Positions 42,361 to 53,104 of a stretch of 64,000 nucleotides of DNA are shown here, piece after piece. This DNA comes from an uncultured Pelagibacteraceae bacterium (GTDB lineage Bacteria; Pseudomonadota; Alphaproteobacteria; Pelagibacterales; Pelagibacteraceae). The translations under genes were made by a program, and so were the position numbers. The DNA lies in assembly GCA_902597055.1 (NCBI GenBank), contig CACJWG010000003.1:1-64000 (forward strand), in the 5' to 3' direction. The notes below the pieces were generated by a model. The model did not search any database. It was not told the DNA's origin and saw nothing but the letters and a program-made list of their open reading frames with translations. The first letter of the stretch is position 1. The number at the start of each line of letters is the position of its first letter.

Positions 42361-42776
42361 AAAAAAGTAATTTGAAGATCGTAAAGATAAATAAATCAAA
42401 AAAGCTTTTTAACTACGAAAAAAAAGTTCTTATTAAAGAATTGTTGCTAGATCTTAAAATTGGATATTTCGATTTTGAAAAAGAAAAAAAACAAAAAGTA
42501 AAGTTTTCACTTGAAATTGATTATGTAGACAAAAAACCATCAAGTGACAAAGACATCAAATCAATCGTTAATTACGCGAAAATTGTAAAATTAATTAAAA
42601 AACTTGTCAAAAAAAAACATTACAATTTTCTTGAAACATTGGCAGAAGATGTTTTTGATGAACTTTTTAAAGACAAAAGAATTGATAAAATAAGCCTTCA
42701 AATTGAAAAATTAGAAATAATGAGAGATTGCTCTTCTGTTGGGATACAAATCTCAAAAAAAAGAAGCTATGATTAG
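42357..42776 (+). CDS. folB: Dihydroneopterin aldolase family protein
   Basis: [41 protein letters not shown]. Confidence 0.85.
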   Translation: MKKSNLKIVKINKSKKLFNYEKKVLIKELLLDLKIGYFDFEKEKKQKVKFSLEIDYVDKKPSSDKDIKSIVNYAKIVKLIKKLVKKKHYNFLETLAEDVFDELFKDKRIDKISLQIEKLEIMRDCSSVGIQISKKRSYD

Positions 42777-44604
42777 TTCTGAAATTGGAAAAGAAATTAT
42801 AAAGAAAGAGTTGCCTTTAATTCCAAAGCTTCCAGGTGTTTATAAAATGCTGAGTGATAAAGATCAAATTCTTTATGTTGGTAAAGCAAAAAACCTTCCT
42901 AACAGACTCAAAAGTTATGTATCGGAAAAAAATCATATTATTAGAACTGAGAGAATGCTATCTCAAACACGAAGAATTGAGATTACAACTACCTCAAATG
43001 AAAGTGAGGCACTACTTCTTGAAGCTAATCTTATTAAAAAACATAAGCCAAAGTTTAATATCTTACTAAGAGATGATAAATCTTTTCCATTTATTTTTAT
43101 CGGCAATAAAGACAAGTGGTCTCAAATAAAAAGACATAGAGGTAAAAAAACTAAGGAAGGTTTTTATTTTGGTCCTTTTGCATCTGCTGGATCTGCTAAC
43201 TGGACTATAAAAATGATCCAAAAAATATTCCATCTTAGAGTTTGTGATGACACTGTTTTTAAAAATAGAGAACGACCTTGTATACTATATCAGATCAAAA
43301 GATGCTCGGGTCCTTGTGTTGGTTATATTGATGAAAGTGAATACAAGAGAACAGTTGATGATGCTATTGAATTTGTCTCTGGTAAATCAAGAAAGATACA
43401 AAAAAATTTATCCGATCAAATGGAAAAAGCTAGCGAGAGTCTTGATTTTGAGAAAGCAGGAATTCTCAGAGATAGAATAAAATCTCTTAACATAATTCAA
43501 TCATCTCAAAGGATAAATGAAGCAAACTTAGTTGAAGCCGATGTTATTGCGGCATATAAAGAGTCTGGACAAACTTGTATACAAGTTTTCTTTTACAGAT
43601 CTAAACAAAATTGGGGTAATCAAGCTTTTTTTCCAAAACATGATCCTGATGAAAATTTAGGCAATATTTTAAATTCTTTTGTTTCACAATTTTATGAAAA
43701 TAAAAGTGTCCCATCCTCTATTATTATATCCCAAGAAATTAAAGAGAAAATTTTGATAGAACAGACGCTTTCACAAAAAGAGAGTAAACAAGTGAATATT
43801 TCAGTGGCCAAAAAAGGTTCTAAGTTAAAAGTAATTAATCAGGCAATTAAAAATGCAAAAGATAGTTTAAATAGAAAGCTTCATGAAACTCAAAATAACA
43901 GGGAGCTATTTGAGTCGGTTGTCGCGAAATTTAATTTAGAAACAAATATTAATCTTATTGAAGTTTACGACAATAGTCATATTCAAGGAACAAATAGTGT
44001 TGGAGCATTAATTTCTTATGGGGATGAGGGATTTATTAAAAAAAGATATAGGAAATTTAATATAAAGATGAAGAAAAATGAACAAGACGATTATGGTATG
44101 ATGAAAGAAGTACTTACAAGAAGATTTAAAAGAGCAGTGCAAGAAAAAGAAGGTCATCTTTCATTTCCTGATCTTATTTTTGTTGATGGAGGAAAAGGTC
44201 AATATTCAGTGGCAAGAGAGACATTAAATGAACTTGGACTTCATGATATTCCATTAATTGCGATTGCTAAAGGGAAGTTTAGAAATAGTGGAAATGAAAC
44301 TTTTTTTCATAATGGAAAAGAATATAAGTTTTCAAAAAATGACCCTACTCTATTTTTTCTTCAAAGAATAAGGGATGAGTCCCACAGGTTTGCGATTAGC
44401 GCTCACAGAGCTCGAAGAAAAAAAGGTATAAGTAAATCTTTATTGGATCAAATAGAAGGTATAGGATCAATTAGAAAAAGAGCTTTGCTTAACCATTTTG
44501 GTTCAGCAAGAGCGGTGGAGTCTGCTAGTTTGGATGAGATTAAGTCAGTGGAAGGAGTTGAGGAAAAAGTTGCAAAAAAGATATATAATTTTTTCCACGA
44601 ATGA
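42769..44604 (+). CDS. uvrC: Excinuclease ABC subunit C
   Basis: [50 protein letters not shown]-terminal HhH. ATG 42769 preferred over the track start 42739. Confidence 0.97.
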   Translation: MISSEIGKEIIKKELPLIPKLPGVYKMLSDKDQILYVGKAKNLPNRLKSYVSEKNHIIRTERMLSQTRRIEITTTSNESEALLLEANLIKKHKPKFNILLRDDKSFPFIFIGNKDKWSQIKRHRGKKTKEGFYFGPFASAGSANWTIKMIQKIFHLRVCDDTVFKNRERPCILYQIKRCSGPCVGYIDESEYKRTVDDAIEFVSGKSRKIQKNLSDQMEKASESLDFEKAGILRDRIKSLNIIQSSQRINEANLVEADVIAAYKESGQTCIQVFFYRSKQNWGNQAFFPKHDPDENLGNILNSFVSQFYENKSVPSSIIISQEIKEKILIEQTLSQKESKQVNISVAKKGSKLKVINQAIKNAKDSLNRKLHETQNNRELFESVVAKFNLETNINLIEVYDNSHIQGTNSVGALISYGDEGFIKKRYRKFNIKMKKNEQDDYGMMKEVLTRRFKRAVQEKEGHLSFPDLIFVDGGKGQYSVARETLNELGLHDIPLIAIAKGKFRNSGNETFFHNGKEYKFSKNDPTLFFLQRIRDESHRFAISAHRARRKKGISKSLLDQIEGIGSIRKRALLNHFGSARAVESASLDEIKSVEGVEEKVAKKIYNFFHE

Positions 44605-45182
44605 AAATAAAATTTCCTAATTACCTAACGATTGGACGAATTATAATAGTCCCAGTTTTTGTTTTAACATATTACCTACCCGGATTTTACGGAGATATAA
44701 TTCCATTTATTTTATTTGTTATTGCATCTTTTACTGATTTTTTGGATGGCCTTCTTGCAAGATTGTACAAAGAGGAGTCTAAACTTGGAGAACTCTTAGA
44801 TCCTATAGCAGATAAAATTATTGTGGCAACAGCACTTATTTTACTCGTAATGGATGGAACAATAAAGAATTATGAGGTAATTGCAGCAATAATTATTTTA
44901 ACTCGTGAAATTTTAATTTCAGGCCTGAGAGAATTTTTAGCAAAAGGACAAGTGAATTTACCAGTATCAGGATTGGCTAAATTAAAAACTTTCTTACAGA
45001 TGTTTTCAATATCATTACTTTTAACTGGTGAAACTGGAAATAAAATAATTAATTTTCAAGACTACAACGCACAAACTATTGGTATTATATTGTTATGGCT
45101 TTCAGCTTTTATCACCTTGTATACAGCTTATGATTATCTGAGAAAAGGCATTGATCACGCAATATCAGAAGACAACAAATAA
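44601..45182 (+). CDS. pgsA: CDP-diacylglycerol-glycerol-3-phosphate 3-phosphatidyltransferase
   Basis: [28 protein letters not shown] (CDP-alcohol phosphotransferase motif). Confidence 0.95.
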   Translation: MKIKFPNYLTIGRIIIVPVFVLTYYLPGFYGDIIPFILFVIASFTDFLDGLLARLYKEESKLGELLDPIADKIIVATALILLVMDGTIKNYEVIAAIIILTREILISGLREFLAKGQVNLPVSGLAKLKTFLQMFSISLLLTGETGNKIINFQDYNAQTIGIILLWLSAFITLYTAYDYLRKGIDHAISEDNK

Positions 45183-46064
45183 TTAAGCTGCAATTTTTTT
45201 TCTAACGAAAGATTGATAACTATCTGATAAATCCATTATTGTTTTGCAAACTTTATAAGAATAATTTGATATTTTCGAAACAGGTGTTACCTCTGCTGCA
45301 GTTCCTGTTAAGAAGCATCCTACAAAATCCTTTAATTCGTTAGGTGAGATTTTTCTCTCAATAACTTTGATATTTTTAGATTTTGCAATTTCAATCACGG
45401 TTCTTCTAGTAATTCCATCTAAGAATGAGTCTGGTACTGGAGTATGTAGTTCCCCTTTAGAATCCTTGAAAAAAATATTTGCACCAGTTGCCTCTGCAAC
45501 ATTTCCCTCGTGATCTAACATTAGAGAATCTGTGTAGCCTTGTCTCTCTGCCTCGTGTTTTGACAAAGTGCAAATCATGTAAAGTCCTGAAGCTTTTGTA
45601 TCCCATGGTATTGAATCAGGAGAAGGTCTTCTCCAATTTGATATATTTAACTTAATACCTTCAGTTTTAAGTTTAGGATCAAAATAAGATCCCCACTCCC
45701 AAGTCGCAATAGCCACATGAATTTTTGTTTGTTGAGCCGAGATTGCCATCATCTCACTTCCTCTCCAAGCTACAGGTCTTACATAGCCATTTTTTACATT
45801 TTGAGCTGATACAATTTTTTTTGTTGCAATATTTATGTCGCTCTCAGAATAAGGAATTTCAAAACCCATTCTTTTTGCTGAATAAAAAAATCTTGAAGTA
45901 TGTTCCTCAAGTTTAAAGATATTTCCGTCATAAACTCTTTCACCTTCAAATACACAACTTCCATAATGCAAACCATGACTTAAAACATGTAGCTTTACAT
46001 CAGACCAATCAACTAAGTCTGAATTGTACCATATTTTACCGTCTCTTTTATCGTAAGGAATCAT
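45183..46064 (-). CDS. ilvE: Branched-chain amino acid aminotransferase
   Basis: HVLSHGLHYGSCVFEGERVYDG; DGITRRTVIEIAKS; GCFLTGTAAEVTPV. Confidence 0.95.
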   Translation of the reverse strand: MIPYDKRDGKIWYNSDLVDWSDVKLHVLSHGLHYGSCVFEGERVYDGNIFKLEEHTSRFFYSAKRMGFEIPYSESDINIATKKIVSAQNVKNGYVRPVAWRGSEMMAISAQQTKIHVAIATWEWGSYFDPKLKTEGIKLNISNWRRPSPDSIPWDTKASGLYMICTLSKHEAERQGYTDSLMLDHEGNVAEATGANIFFKDSKGELHTPVPDSFLDGITRRTVIEIAKSKNIKVIERKISPNELKDFVGCFLTGTAAEVTPVSKISNYSYKVCKTIMDLSDSYQSFVRKKIAA

Positions 46065-46129
46065 ATTAAAAAGATTTATTTATAAAAAATATATTCCTAT
46101 ATATAATATGTCAATATAACTTACCAATT

Positions 46130-46573
46130 ATGAAAAATCTTCTTTACCTAAAAGATGAACAATTAAAAGGTTTTATTGAAAAAATCTTTGTTGGTTACAG
46201 GGAAACATTTAACGATTCAAAAAAAGTACTTAAAAAATACAATTTAGGAACTGCTCATCATAAAGCTCTGCATTTGATATCATTTTATGATGGGATAACT
46301 ATTACTCAATTACTTAACAAGCTAAATGTAACAAAACAAAGTTTAAATAGAGTCATTAATGATTTAAAAAAATTAAATTATCTAGAATTTAAAAAGGATA
46401 CTAAGGACACAAGAGTAAAACATATTTTTTTAAATGATAAAGGTAAGAAAATATTTGATGAAATTTTTTTATCCCAAAAAAAAAGGATTTATAAAGCATT
46501 ACTTAACTCAAGTTCAAAAGAAGTGATTAATTTTGAATTAGTTTTAAAGAGAATAATTGATGGAAAGCTTTAA
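46130..46573 (+). CDS. MarR family transcriptional regulator (PetP-like position)
   Basis: 147 aa winged helix: GITITQLLNKLNVTKQSLNRVINDLKKLNYLEFKKDTKDTRVKHIFLNDKGK. Confidence 0.85.
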   Translation: MKNLLYLKDEQLKGFIEKIFVGYRETFNDSKKVLKKYNLGTAHHKALHLISFYDGITITQLLNKLNVTKQSLNRVINDLKKLNYLEFKKDTKDTRVKHIFLNDKGKKIFDEIFLSQKKRIYKALLNSSSKEVINFELVLKRIIDGKL

Positions 46574-47237
46574 ATCACATATTTTAGTAATTGATGATGA
46601 TGAGGGAATAAGATCATTGCTTAAACAATTTTTAAATGAAAACGGTTATCTAGTAAATACTGCATCTAACGCATCAGAGGCTCAAGAAAAAATTTCAATT
46701 ATTAAATTTGATCTTTTAGTCTTGGATATAATGATGCCTGGTAAAAGTGGTTTAGAATTTATTTCTGAAAATAAAAATAATTTAAATGTGCCAATCATTT
46801 TACTCACAGCCAAAGGAGAGGCAAGTGAAAGAGTTGAAGGATTGGAAACAGGTGCAGATGATTATTTGCCCAAACCTTTTGAACCTAAGGAGCTTTTATT
46901 AAGAATAAATAATATCTTAAAGAAAACGAAAAAAATTAATCTTAAACACGTCCTTGAGTTTGGCTCAATCAGAATAGATTTAAATAAGTTGATGATAACC
47001 AATCAAAATAGTAATTTCAAAATTAATAATACTGAAAAAATAATTTTAGAAAAAATGATAAATAATCCTGGTAAAGTATTTTCAAGAATTGATATTGGCA
47101 ATTTAATTAAAATCGATAAAGAAAGATCAATTGATGTAATTATTACTAGGCTCAGAAAAAAAATTGAGACAAATCCAAAAAATCCAAAATACTTACAAAC
47201 AATTAGAGGTTCGGGCTATGTTCTCTGGGTTGAATAG
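46557..47237 (+). CDS. OmpR-family response regulator
   Basis: ILVIDDDEGIRSLLKQFL; LLVLDIMMPGKSG; LLTAKGEASERVEGLETGADDYLPKPFEPKELLLRI; winged-helix C terminus. Confidence 0.95.
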   Translation: MMESFKSHILVIDDDEGIRSLLKQFLNENGYLVNTASNASEAQEKISIIKFDLLVLDIMMPGKSGLEFISENKNNLNVPIILLTAKGEASERVEGLETGADDYLPKPFEPKELLLRINNILKKTKKINLKHVLEFGSIRIDLNKLMITNQNSNFKINNTEKIILEKMINNPGKVFSRIDIGNLIKIDKERSIDVIITRLRKKIETNPKNPKYLQTIRGSGYVLWVE

Positions 47238-48531
47238 TTATATTAAAAGTTTGCTTCCAAAGAGGCTTTTTTATAGAGCGTTATTAATAGTTGCTACACC
47301 CATAATAATATTACAGGTAATCATATCAATTGTATTTTTCGATAGTCTTTGGATAAAAACTAATAAAGGAATGACTAGGGCTTTAGTAGGAGAAATAAAA
47401 TTTTTTATAAATGCCTATGAAAATGAAGAATACGAAAAAGATTATTTAATTAAATTATTCAAAGAGCATCACAATTTCAATGTAAAGTTTCAGACATTTG
47501 GAGATCTTCCGGAAACAAACATGGAAAGATGGTTTAGTCCCATGGATAGAACTCTGAGAAGAGAATTGAAAAATAAATTTAATAATTATTGGTTTGATAC
47601 AACTAAGTATAAAGAATTAATTGAGTTGAAGATTGAATATCTTAATGGTTATTTTGAATTTTTAATTCCAAAGAATAGAGTCACTAATACATCGGCCAGA
47701 TTATTTGCACTATGGATAACGTTCCCAGCATTTTTGTTAATTACAATCGCTCTAATCTTCTTAAAAAATCAAACTCGTCCAATAATTAATTTAGCAAAAG
47801 CATCAGAAAAATTTGGCAGAGGCGAAGATGTTGAAGAGTTCAGACCTTCGGGTGCTTTGGAAATAAGACAAGCTGGTTTTGAGTTTGAGAGAATGAGAAA
47901 AAGAATATTGAGACACTTAAACCAAAGATCTGAAATGCTTTCAGGTATAAGCCATGACTTGAGAACACCGCTGACTAGAATTAAACTTCAACTTGCTTTA
48001 ATAAAAGACAAAAAGATTTCACGTAAATTATCTGAAGATGTGGAGGAGATGGAAAAAATGTTAAATGAATACCTTCAATTTACTAGCTCTACATCATCTG
48101 AAAAAACTGAACTTTTTGATATTTCAAAATTACTAAATCATTCAATTATGAAATATGAGAACAAGAACATCTCCTCAAATATAGAGGAAAAGATTTTTTT
48201 TAATGGAAGAAAAAGTTTAATAAATAGATGCATAGATAACTTAATTAATAATTCCCTTAAATACTCAAATAAAGTTTTGGTAAATTTAAAAAAGATTCAT
48301 AAAAGCTTGGTAATTACTGTTGATGACGACGGTCCTGGAATAGCTGAGAGTGAATATGAAAATGTTTTTAAACCGTTTTACAAAATTAATAAGGGAAGAG
48401 GTGATTCTAAGTCTAGTGTTGGCTTGGGTCTATCAATCTCATCAGATGTAGTGAGATCCCACGGGGGTAGTATTACATTGGATAAATCTAGTCTTGGCGG
48501 ACTAAGGGTTAAGATCTCTTTACCTTTTTAA
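47218..48531 (+). CDS. Sensor histidine kinase (EnvZ-like)
   Basis: Two TM segments, HAMP, MLSGISHDLRTPLTRIKLQLALI, DDDGPGIAESEYENVFKPFYKIN. Start trimmed from 47164 to ATG 47218. Confidence 0.93.
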   Translation: MFSGLNSYIKSLLPKRLFYRALLIVATPIIILQVIISIVFFDSLWIKTNKGMTRALVGEIKFFINAYENEEYEKDYLIKLFKEHHNFNVKFQTFGDLPETNMERWFSPMDRTLRRELKNKFNNYWFDTTKYKELIELKIEYLNGYFEFLIPKNRVTNTSARLFALWITFPAFLLITIALIFLKNQTRPIINLAKASEKFGRGEDVEEFRPSGALEIRQAGFEFERMRKRILRHLNQRSEMLSGISHDLRTPLTRIKLQLALIKDKKISRKLSEDVEEMEKMLNEYLQFTSSTSSEKTELFDISKLLNHSIMKYENKNISSNIEEKIFFNGRKSLINRCIDNLINNSLKYSNKVLVNLKKIHKSLVITVDDDGPGIAESEYENVFKPFYKINKGRGDSKSSVGLGLSISSDVVRSHGGSITLDKSSLGGLRVKISLPF

Positions 48532-48751
48532 TTTTTTTTGACTTTAAAGCTTTGATTTCTTTTTCTAATTTTTCTAAACGTTTCTTTAGTACCTCAGTTT
48601 CCTCTTTGGTAGAAATCTTCATCCTCAAAACAATCTCGTCCCTTTGAGATTTTACAATATTAACGATTTCTTCGCTTAAATCTTTATAAGATATAATTCC
48701 TTGTTCAAATAATTTTGCAAATTTTTCAATGATAAATTTAGACTTTGACAT
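48509..48751 (-). CDS. UbiK/YqiC-like (BMFP) accessory protein
   Basis: 80 aa with C-terminal coiled coil; ubiK-lgt neighbourhood. Confidence 0.65.
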   Translation of the reverse strand: MSKSKFIIEKFAKLFEQGIISYKDLSEEIVNIVKSQRDEIVLRMKISTKEETEVLKKRLEKLEKEIKALKSKKIKKVKRS

Positions 48752-48795
48752 ATTTTTTTTTTTTACGATAGTATATCTTATATTTCATTTTTATA

Positions 48796-49560
48796 ATGTT
48801 TGTAAATAATCTAGATCCTGTCGCATTTGAATTTTTATCCTTTCAAATAAGGTGGTATTCATTAGCATATATTTTTGGTTTTTTAATAGGTTGGTTTTAT
48901 ATCAAAAATTTCTTAATTAAAGATTTGAGGGAAAAAACTTTAGTCGACGATTTTATCTCTTATCTAATTTTAGGAGTAATTATTGGTGGAAGGCTAGGCT
49001 ATGTAATTTTTTACAATTTTTTTTATTATTTAAGTCATCCTTTTGAAATATTTTTTATTTGGCAAGGTGGTATGTCTTTCCACGGTGGCCTGCTAGGTGT
49101 TTGCTTAACCACTTATATATTTACTCAAAAATATAACTTAAACTTTTTTAGATATACAGATTTTGTATCCCTTGCAGCACCGATAGGAATTTTTTTAGGT
49201 AGGGTTGCAAATTTTATAAATTCTGAACTTTACGGCAGAGAAACTGATTTTATTTTTTCAGTTAATTTTAATAAGGTAGATAATCTTTTTAGACATCCTT
49301 CGCAATTATACGAAAGTTTTTTTGAAGGTATTGTTTTGTTCATAATTCTAAATTTCCTTTGGAAAAAATTTTCAGAAGTTCCTGGAGTAATATCGTCACT
49401 ATTTTTAATTTTTTATTCTCTTTTTAGATTTATAATTGAGTTTACAAGGGAGCCAGATGCTCATCTGGGTATCTTAATGAATATTTTTACATACGGGCAA
49501 ATGTTATCAATTGCATTTTTTATATCTGGAGTAATACTTTTTAAATTAGTAAAAAAATGA
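48796..49560 (+). CDS. lgt: Prolipoprotein diacylglyceryl transferase
   Basis: IRWYSLAYIFGFLIGW; GGRLGYVIFYN; WQGGMSFHGGLLG; GRVANFINSELYGR; HPSQLYESFFEG. Confidence 0.97.
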   Translation: MFVNNLDPVAFEFLSFQIRWYSLAYIFGFLIGWFYIKNFLIKDLREKTLVDDFISYLILGVIIGGRLGYVIFYNFFYYLSHPFEIFFIWQGGMSFHGGLLGVCLTTYIFTQKYNLNFFRYTDFVSLAAPIGIFLGRVANFINSELYGRETDFIFSVNFNKVDNLFRHPSQLYESFFEGIVLFIILNFLWKKFSEVPGVISSLFLIFYSLFRFIIEFTREPDAHLGILMNIFTYGQMLSIAFFISGVILFKLVKK

Positions 49561-50606
49561 TCGCTAAGGCTCAATCATTAGATAATTTTATTGATAAATC
49601 TCTTTATGAAAAAAATAAAGGTTATTATCAAAGAAAAATGGAATTTGGTGGAAGAGGAGATTTTATTACCTCTCCAGGAATTTCAAAACTTTTTTCTGAA
49701 ATGATTGCTATTTGGGTTGTATCGTTTTGGGAAAATTTAAATAAACCAGAAAAAATCAATTTAGTAGAATTGGGTGCAGGAAATGGGGAACTCATAGAAG
49801 TCTTAATTAATACATTAAATAAATTAGAAATTGTAAAAGATAAATTCAAATTTTTTATTTTTGAAAAAAGTGCGTCTCTTAAAAAATTACAAAAAAAAAA
49901 ATTTTCAAAAAGTGTTAAGTGGTTGGATAATTTTGATAAATTACCTAATTCTCCAACTATATTTTTGGCTAATGAATTTTTTGATGCTTTGCCAATAAAG
50001 CAGTTTATTAAAATAAATGAGGAATGGCATGAAAATTTTGTATTATTAAATAAAAGTGGAAAATTCTCTCTTGAGAAGAAAAAAGTTACTAAAAAAAAGA
50101 TGGAGAAAATTTTTAATCAAGGGATCGACGAAAATCAAAATTTTATAGAATTTTCACCTTTAATGGTCAAATATCTAAAAAGTATTTGTAAAAAAATCAA
50201 ATCTTCTGCAGGGGGTATTTTATTAATTGATTATGGTACCTCTGACAAAAAAATGTACGATAGTTTACAAGGGATTAAAAATCACAAAAAAGTAAATATT
50301 TTTGATGACTACCAAAATATTGATATAACTCATCATGTAAATTTTAACTTTATTAAACAAATTGTTAATTTAAATGGATTAAAAGTTGGTGGTATTACAA
50401 ATCAAGGAAATTTTTTAAAAAACATGGGAATAGATTTAAGAGCTGAAATAGTATCGAAAAAAATGAGTTTCCTAAAAAAAACAGATCTTTACACAAGAAT
50501 AAGAAGGCTAACACACAAAGATGAGATGGGTGAATTATTTAAAGTAATGTTTGTAACCAAGAAGGACAATAATTTTAAGACTGGGTTTAATGACATTAAA
50601 ATCTAA
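49557..50606 (+). CDS. MidA/NDUFAF7-family SAM-dependent methyltransferase
   Basis: GDFITSPGISKLFSEMIAIW; NLVELGAGNGELIEVLI; FLANEFFDALPIKQF. Confidence 0.92.
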   Translation: MIAKAQSLDNFIDKSLYEKNKGYYQRKMEFGGRGDFITSPGISKLFSEMIAIWVVSFWENLNKPEKINLVELGAGNGELIEVLINTLNKLEIVKDKFKFFIFEKSASLKKLQKKKFSKSVKWLDNFDKLPNSPTIFLANEFFDALPIKQFIKINEEWHENFVLLNKSGKFSLEKKKVTKKKMEKIFNQGIDENQNFIEFSPLMVKYLKSICKKIKSSAGGILLIDYGTSDKKMYDSLQGIKNHKKVNIFDDYQNIDITHHVNFNFIKQIVNLNGLKVGGITNQGNFLKNMGIDLRAEIVSKKMSFLKKTDLYTRIRRLTHKDEMGELFKVMFVTKKDNNFKTGFNDIKI

Positions 50607-51345
50607 AAAATTAGTAAAGTTTAAAAATATTTCACATGGTTTTTTTGGAAAAAAAGGAGGAGTATCAAATGGAATTTATAGTGCCTTAAATTGTGGACCC
50701 GGTTCTAATGATAAAATTTCTAATGTTAAAAAAAATTTAAAAATTGTCTCGAAAAAAATTAAAGTTTCTCCAAAAAACCTAATATTGCTTAAACAAACAC
50801 ATAGTAATAAGTGTCACTTTATCTTGAAAAGACCCTCAAAAAAACTTGTTGGAGATGGATTGATTACAACAAAAAAAAATTTAGCTTTAGGTATTTTAAC
50901 TGCTGATTGTGCACCAGTTCTTATTTATGACAAAAAATTGCCAATGATTGCAGCTATCCATGTTGGTTGGAAGGGCGCTTTTAAAAACATTCTAAAAAAG
51001 TGTATAAAATTTATGATTAAAAAAGGCTCTAAAAACCAAAATATATCTGCAGTCATAGGTCCATCAATATTTAGGGAAAACTATGAGGTAAAGAGGAATT
51101 TTATGAAAAAATTTTTAAACCTTAATAGTCGAAATCGTAAATTTTTTTACTTTAAAAAAAGTAGAATCTTTTTTAATTTAAAAGAATTTATCAAATCTCA
51201 GTTAAAATCATTAAAGATTAATAATATAGATATAATTAACAAAGATACTTTCAAAAATAGGACTGAATTCTTTAGTGCAAGGAGAGCTTTAAAAAATAAA
51301 GAGAATGATTATGGTAGAAATATATCTATAATTATGCTTAAATAA
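50590..51345 (+). CDS. pgeF: Peptidoglycan editing factor PgeF / YfiH family
   Basis: HGFFGKKGGVSNGIYSALNCG; QTHSNKCHF; LTADCAPVLIYD; AAIHVGWKGAFKNIL. Confidence 0.93.
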   Translation: MTLKSKKLVKFKNISHGFFGKKGGVSNGIYSALNCGPGSNDKISNVKKNLKIVSKKIKVSPKNLILLKQTHSNKCHFILKRPSKKLVGDGLITTKKNLALGILTADCAPVLIYDKKLPMIAAIHVGWKGAFKNILKKCIKFMIKKGSKNQNISAVIGPSIFRENYEVKRNFMKKFLNLNSRNRKFFYFKKSRIFFNLKEFIKSQLKSLKINNIDIINKDTFKNRTEFFSARRALKNKENDYGRNISIIMLK

Positions 51346-51358
51346 CTTTTTCTAAAAA

Positions 51359-52291
51359 ATGAAACTTCTCACAGGAAACAGCAATAAAAATCTCAGTTCA
51401 AAAATTGCAAAATATTTAAAAGAAAAACTTGTAAATTCTAATATAAGAAAGTTTAAAGACGGTGAAATTTATGTAGAGATAAACGAAAATATAAGAGGTA
51501 ATAATATTTTTTTCATTCAGTCAGTTTCTTCCCCAGCAAATGACAATTTAATGGAAATGTTACTTTGTATAGATGCTCTTAAAAGATCATCTGCTAAAAA
51601 TATTACAGCAGTAATTCCTTATTTTGGTTACGCAAGACAAGATAGAAAAGTAGTTCCTAGAACTTCTATTTCTGCAAAACTAGTTTCAAATTTAATTACA
51701 AAAGCAGGAGCAGATAGAGTTGTTACTGTAGATTTGCACGCTGGTCAAATTCAAGGTTTTTTTGATATTCCGGTAGATAACCTTTTTACAACACCGTTAT
51801 TTGCAAGACATATTAAGAAAAAAATTAAAAGTAAAAATATAATTTGTGTTGCGCCTGACGTCGGAGGAGTTGAGCGAACAAGAGCTCTGGGAAGAAATTT
51901 AAATGTAGGACTTGCAATTATTGACAAGAGAAGACCAAAGCCTGGCCAATCTCAAGTCATGAATGTAATTGGAGATGTAAAAGGAAAAACTTGCATAATA
52001 AATGATGACATAATTGACTCTGGTGGAACAATTATAAATGCTGCTAAGGCTCTTAAACAAAGAGGTGCAAAAGACGTTTATGTTTATATTACTCACGGAG
52101 TTTTAAGTGGAGATGCTGTGAAAGCTATTAAAAATTCTCCAATCAAAAAACTTGTTATTACAGACACAATTAATAATGAGAATAAAGTAAGATCCGCCAA
52201 AAATATTGAAATTTTGTCAATTTCTAACTTAATGGGTGAAGCAATTAGAAGGATATCAAATTCTACATCTGTTTCATTTTTGTTTAAATAA
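51359..52291 (+). CDS. prs: Ribose-phosphate pyrophosphokinase
   Basis: FKDGEIYVEINENIRG; YFGYARQDRKVVPRTSISAKLVSNLI; CIINDDIIDSGGTIINAAKAL. Confidence 0.97.
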   Translation: MKLLTGNSNKNLSSKIAKYLKEKLVNSNIRKFKDGEIYVEINENIRGNNIFFIQSVSSPANDNLMEMLLCIDALKRSSAKNITAVIPYFGYARQDRKVVPRTSISAKLVSNLITKAGADRVVTVDLHAGQIQGFFDIPVDNLFTTPLFARHIKKKIKSKNIICVAPDVGGVERTRALGRNLNVGLAIIDKRRPKPGQSQVMNVIGDVKGKTCIINDDIIDSGGTIINAAKALKQRGAKDVYVYITHGVLSGDAVKAIKNSPIKKLVITDTINNENKVRSAKNIEILSISNLMGEAIRRISNSTSVSFLFK

Positions 52292-52336
52292 TTTACTTGT
52301 TTTATTAACTAACTTGAGTTAAAACGCTTTTTCTTT

Positions 52337-53077
52337 ATGAATACGATTGATGCGAGTTTAAGAAATACTAAAACTTCTGGTGAAGTAAATAAACTAAGGT
52401 CAGAAGGTAATGTTCCTGGTATAGTCTATGGTGGAAAATCTGAAACTCAAAAAATATCTATATCAAAAAAATTATTGAAAAATTTAATTGAGAAAGAGAA
52501 CTTTTTATCAAGTATATTAAATTTAAAAATTGACGGTAAAGATGAAAATGTTTTACCTAAAGAAATTTCTTACGATATCTTAACTGACGATCCAATTCAT
52601 ATTGACTTTTTAAGAATTGTAAAAGGTTCAAGTGTAATAATTGAAATACCAGTAAATTTTATCAATACAGAAAAATCTCCTGGTTTGAAAAGAGGTGGTG
52701 TATTAAATATAGTTCGTAGGAAAGTAGAATTAAAATGTCCATCTGAAAACATTCCAAATGAACTGGTTGTTGATTTAGATGGAGTTGATATAGGACATTC
52801 TTTTAAAATTTCTTCAATTAAACTTCCTGAAAATGTTGAACCAACTATTCGTGGTAGAGACTTTGTGATCGCAACTGTGGCAGCACCAACAGTTATTAAA
52901 GAACCAGAAAAACCAGCAGAGACAGAAGAAGGAGCAGAAGGTGCGGAAGCAGCTGCTGCAACTGGTGAAGGAGCTGCAGAAACTGGTGATGCAAAAGATG
53001 CTAAAGGGGCTGAGGGTGAGAAAAAAGAAGCTGATAAAAAAGAGGACCCAAAAAAAGGTCAGCCAGAAAAAAAATAA
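52337..53077 (+). CDS. rplY: 50S ribosomal protein L25/general stress protein Ctc
   Basis: Ctc-type L25 core followed by an acidic Ala/Glu/Gly/Lys-rich tail. Confidence 0.92.
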   Translation: MNTIDASLRNTKTSGEVNKLRSEGNVPGIVYGGKSETQKISISKKLLKNLIEKENFLSSILNLKIDGKDENVLPKEISYDILTDDPIHIDFLRIVKGSSVIIEIPVNFINTEKSPGLKRGGVLNIVRRKVELKCPSENIPNELVVDLDGVDIGHSFKISSIKLPENVEPTIRGRDFVIATVAAPTVIKEPEKPAETEEGAEGAEAAAATGEGAAETGDAKDAKGAEGEKKEADKKEDPKKGQPEKK

Positions 53078-53104
53078 TTTACAATTGAAGAATTTAATTA
53101 AATA

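Noticed and set aside
52292-52336. TTAACT-AACTTG-AGTTAA inverted repeat upstream of rplY
   Set aside because: Short and AT-rich; expected by chance in such spacers without conservation data.
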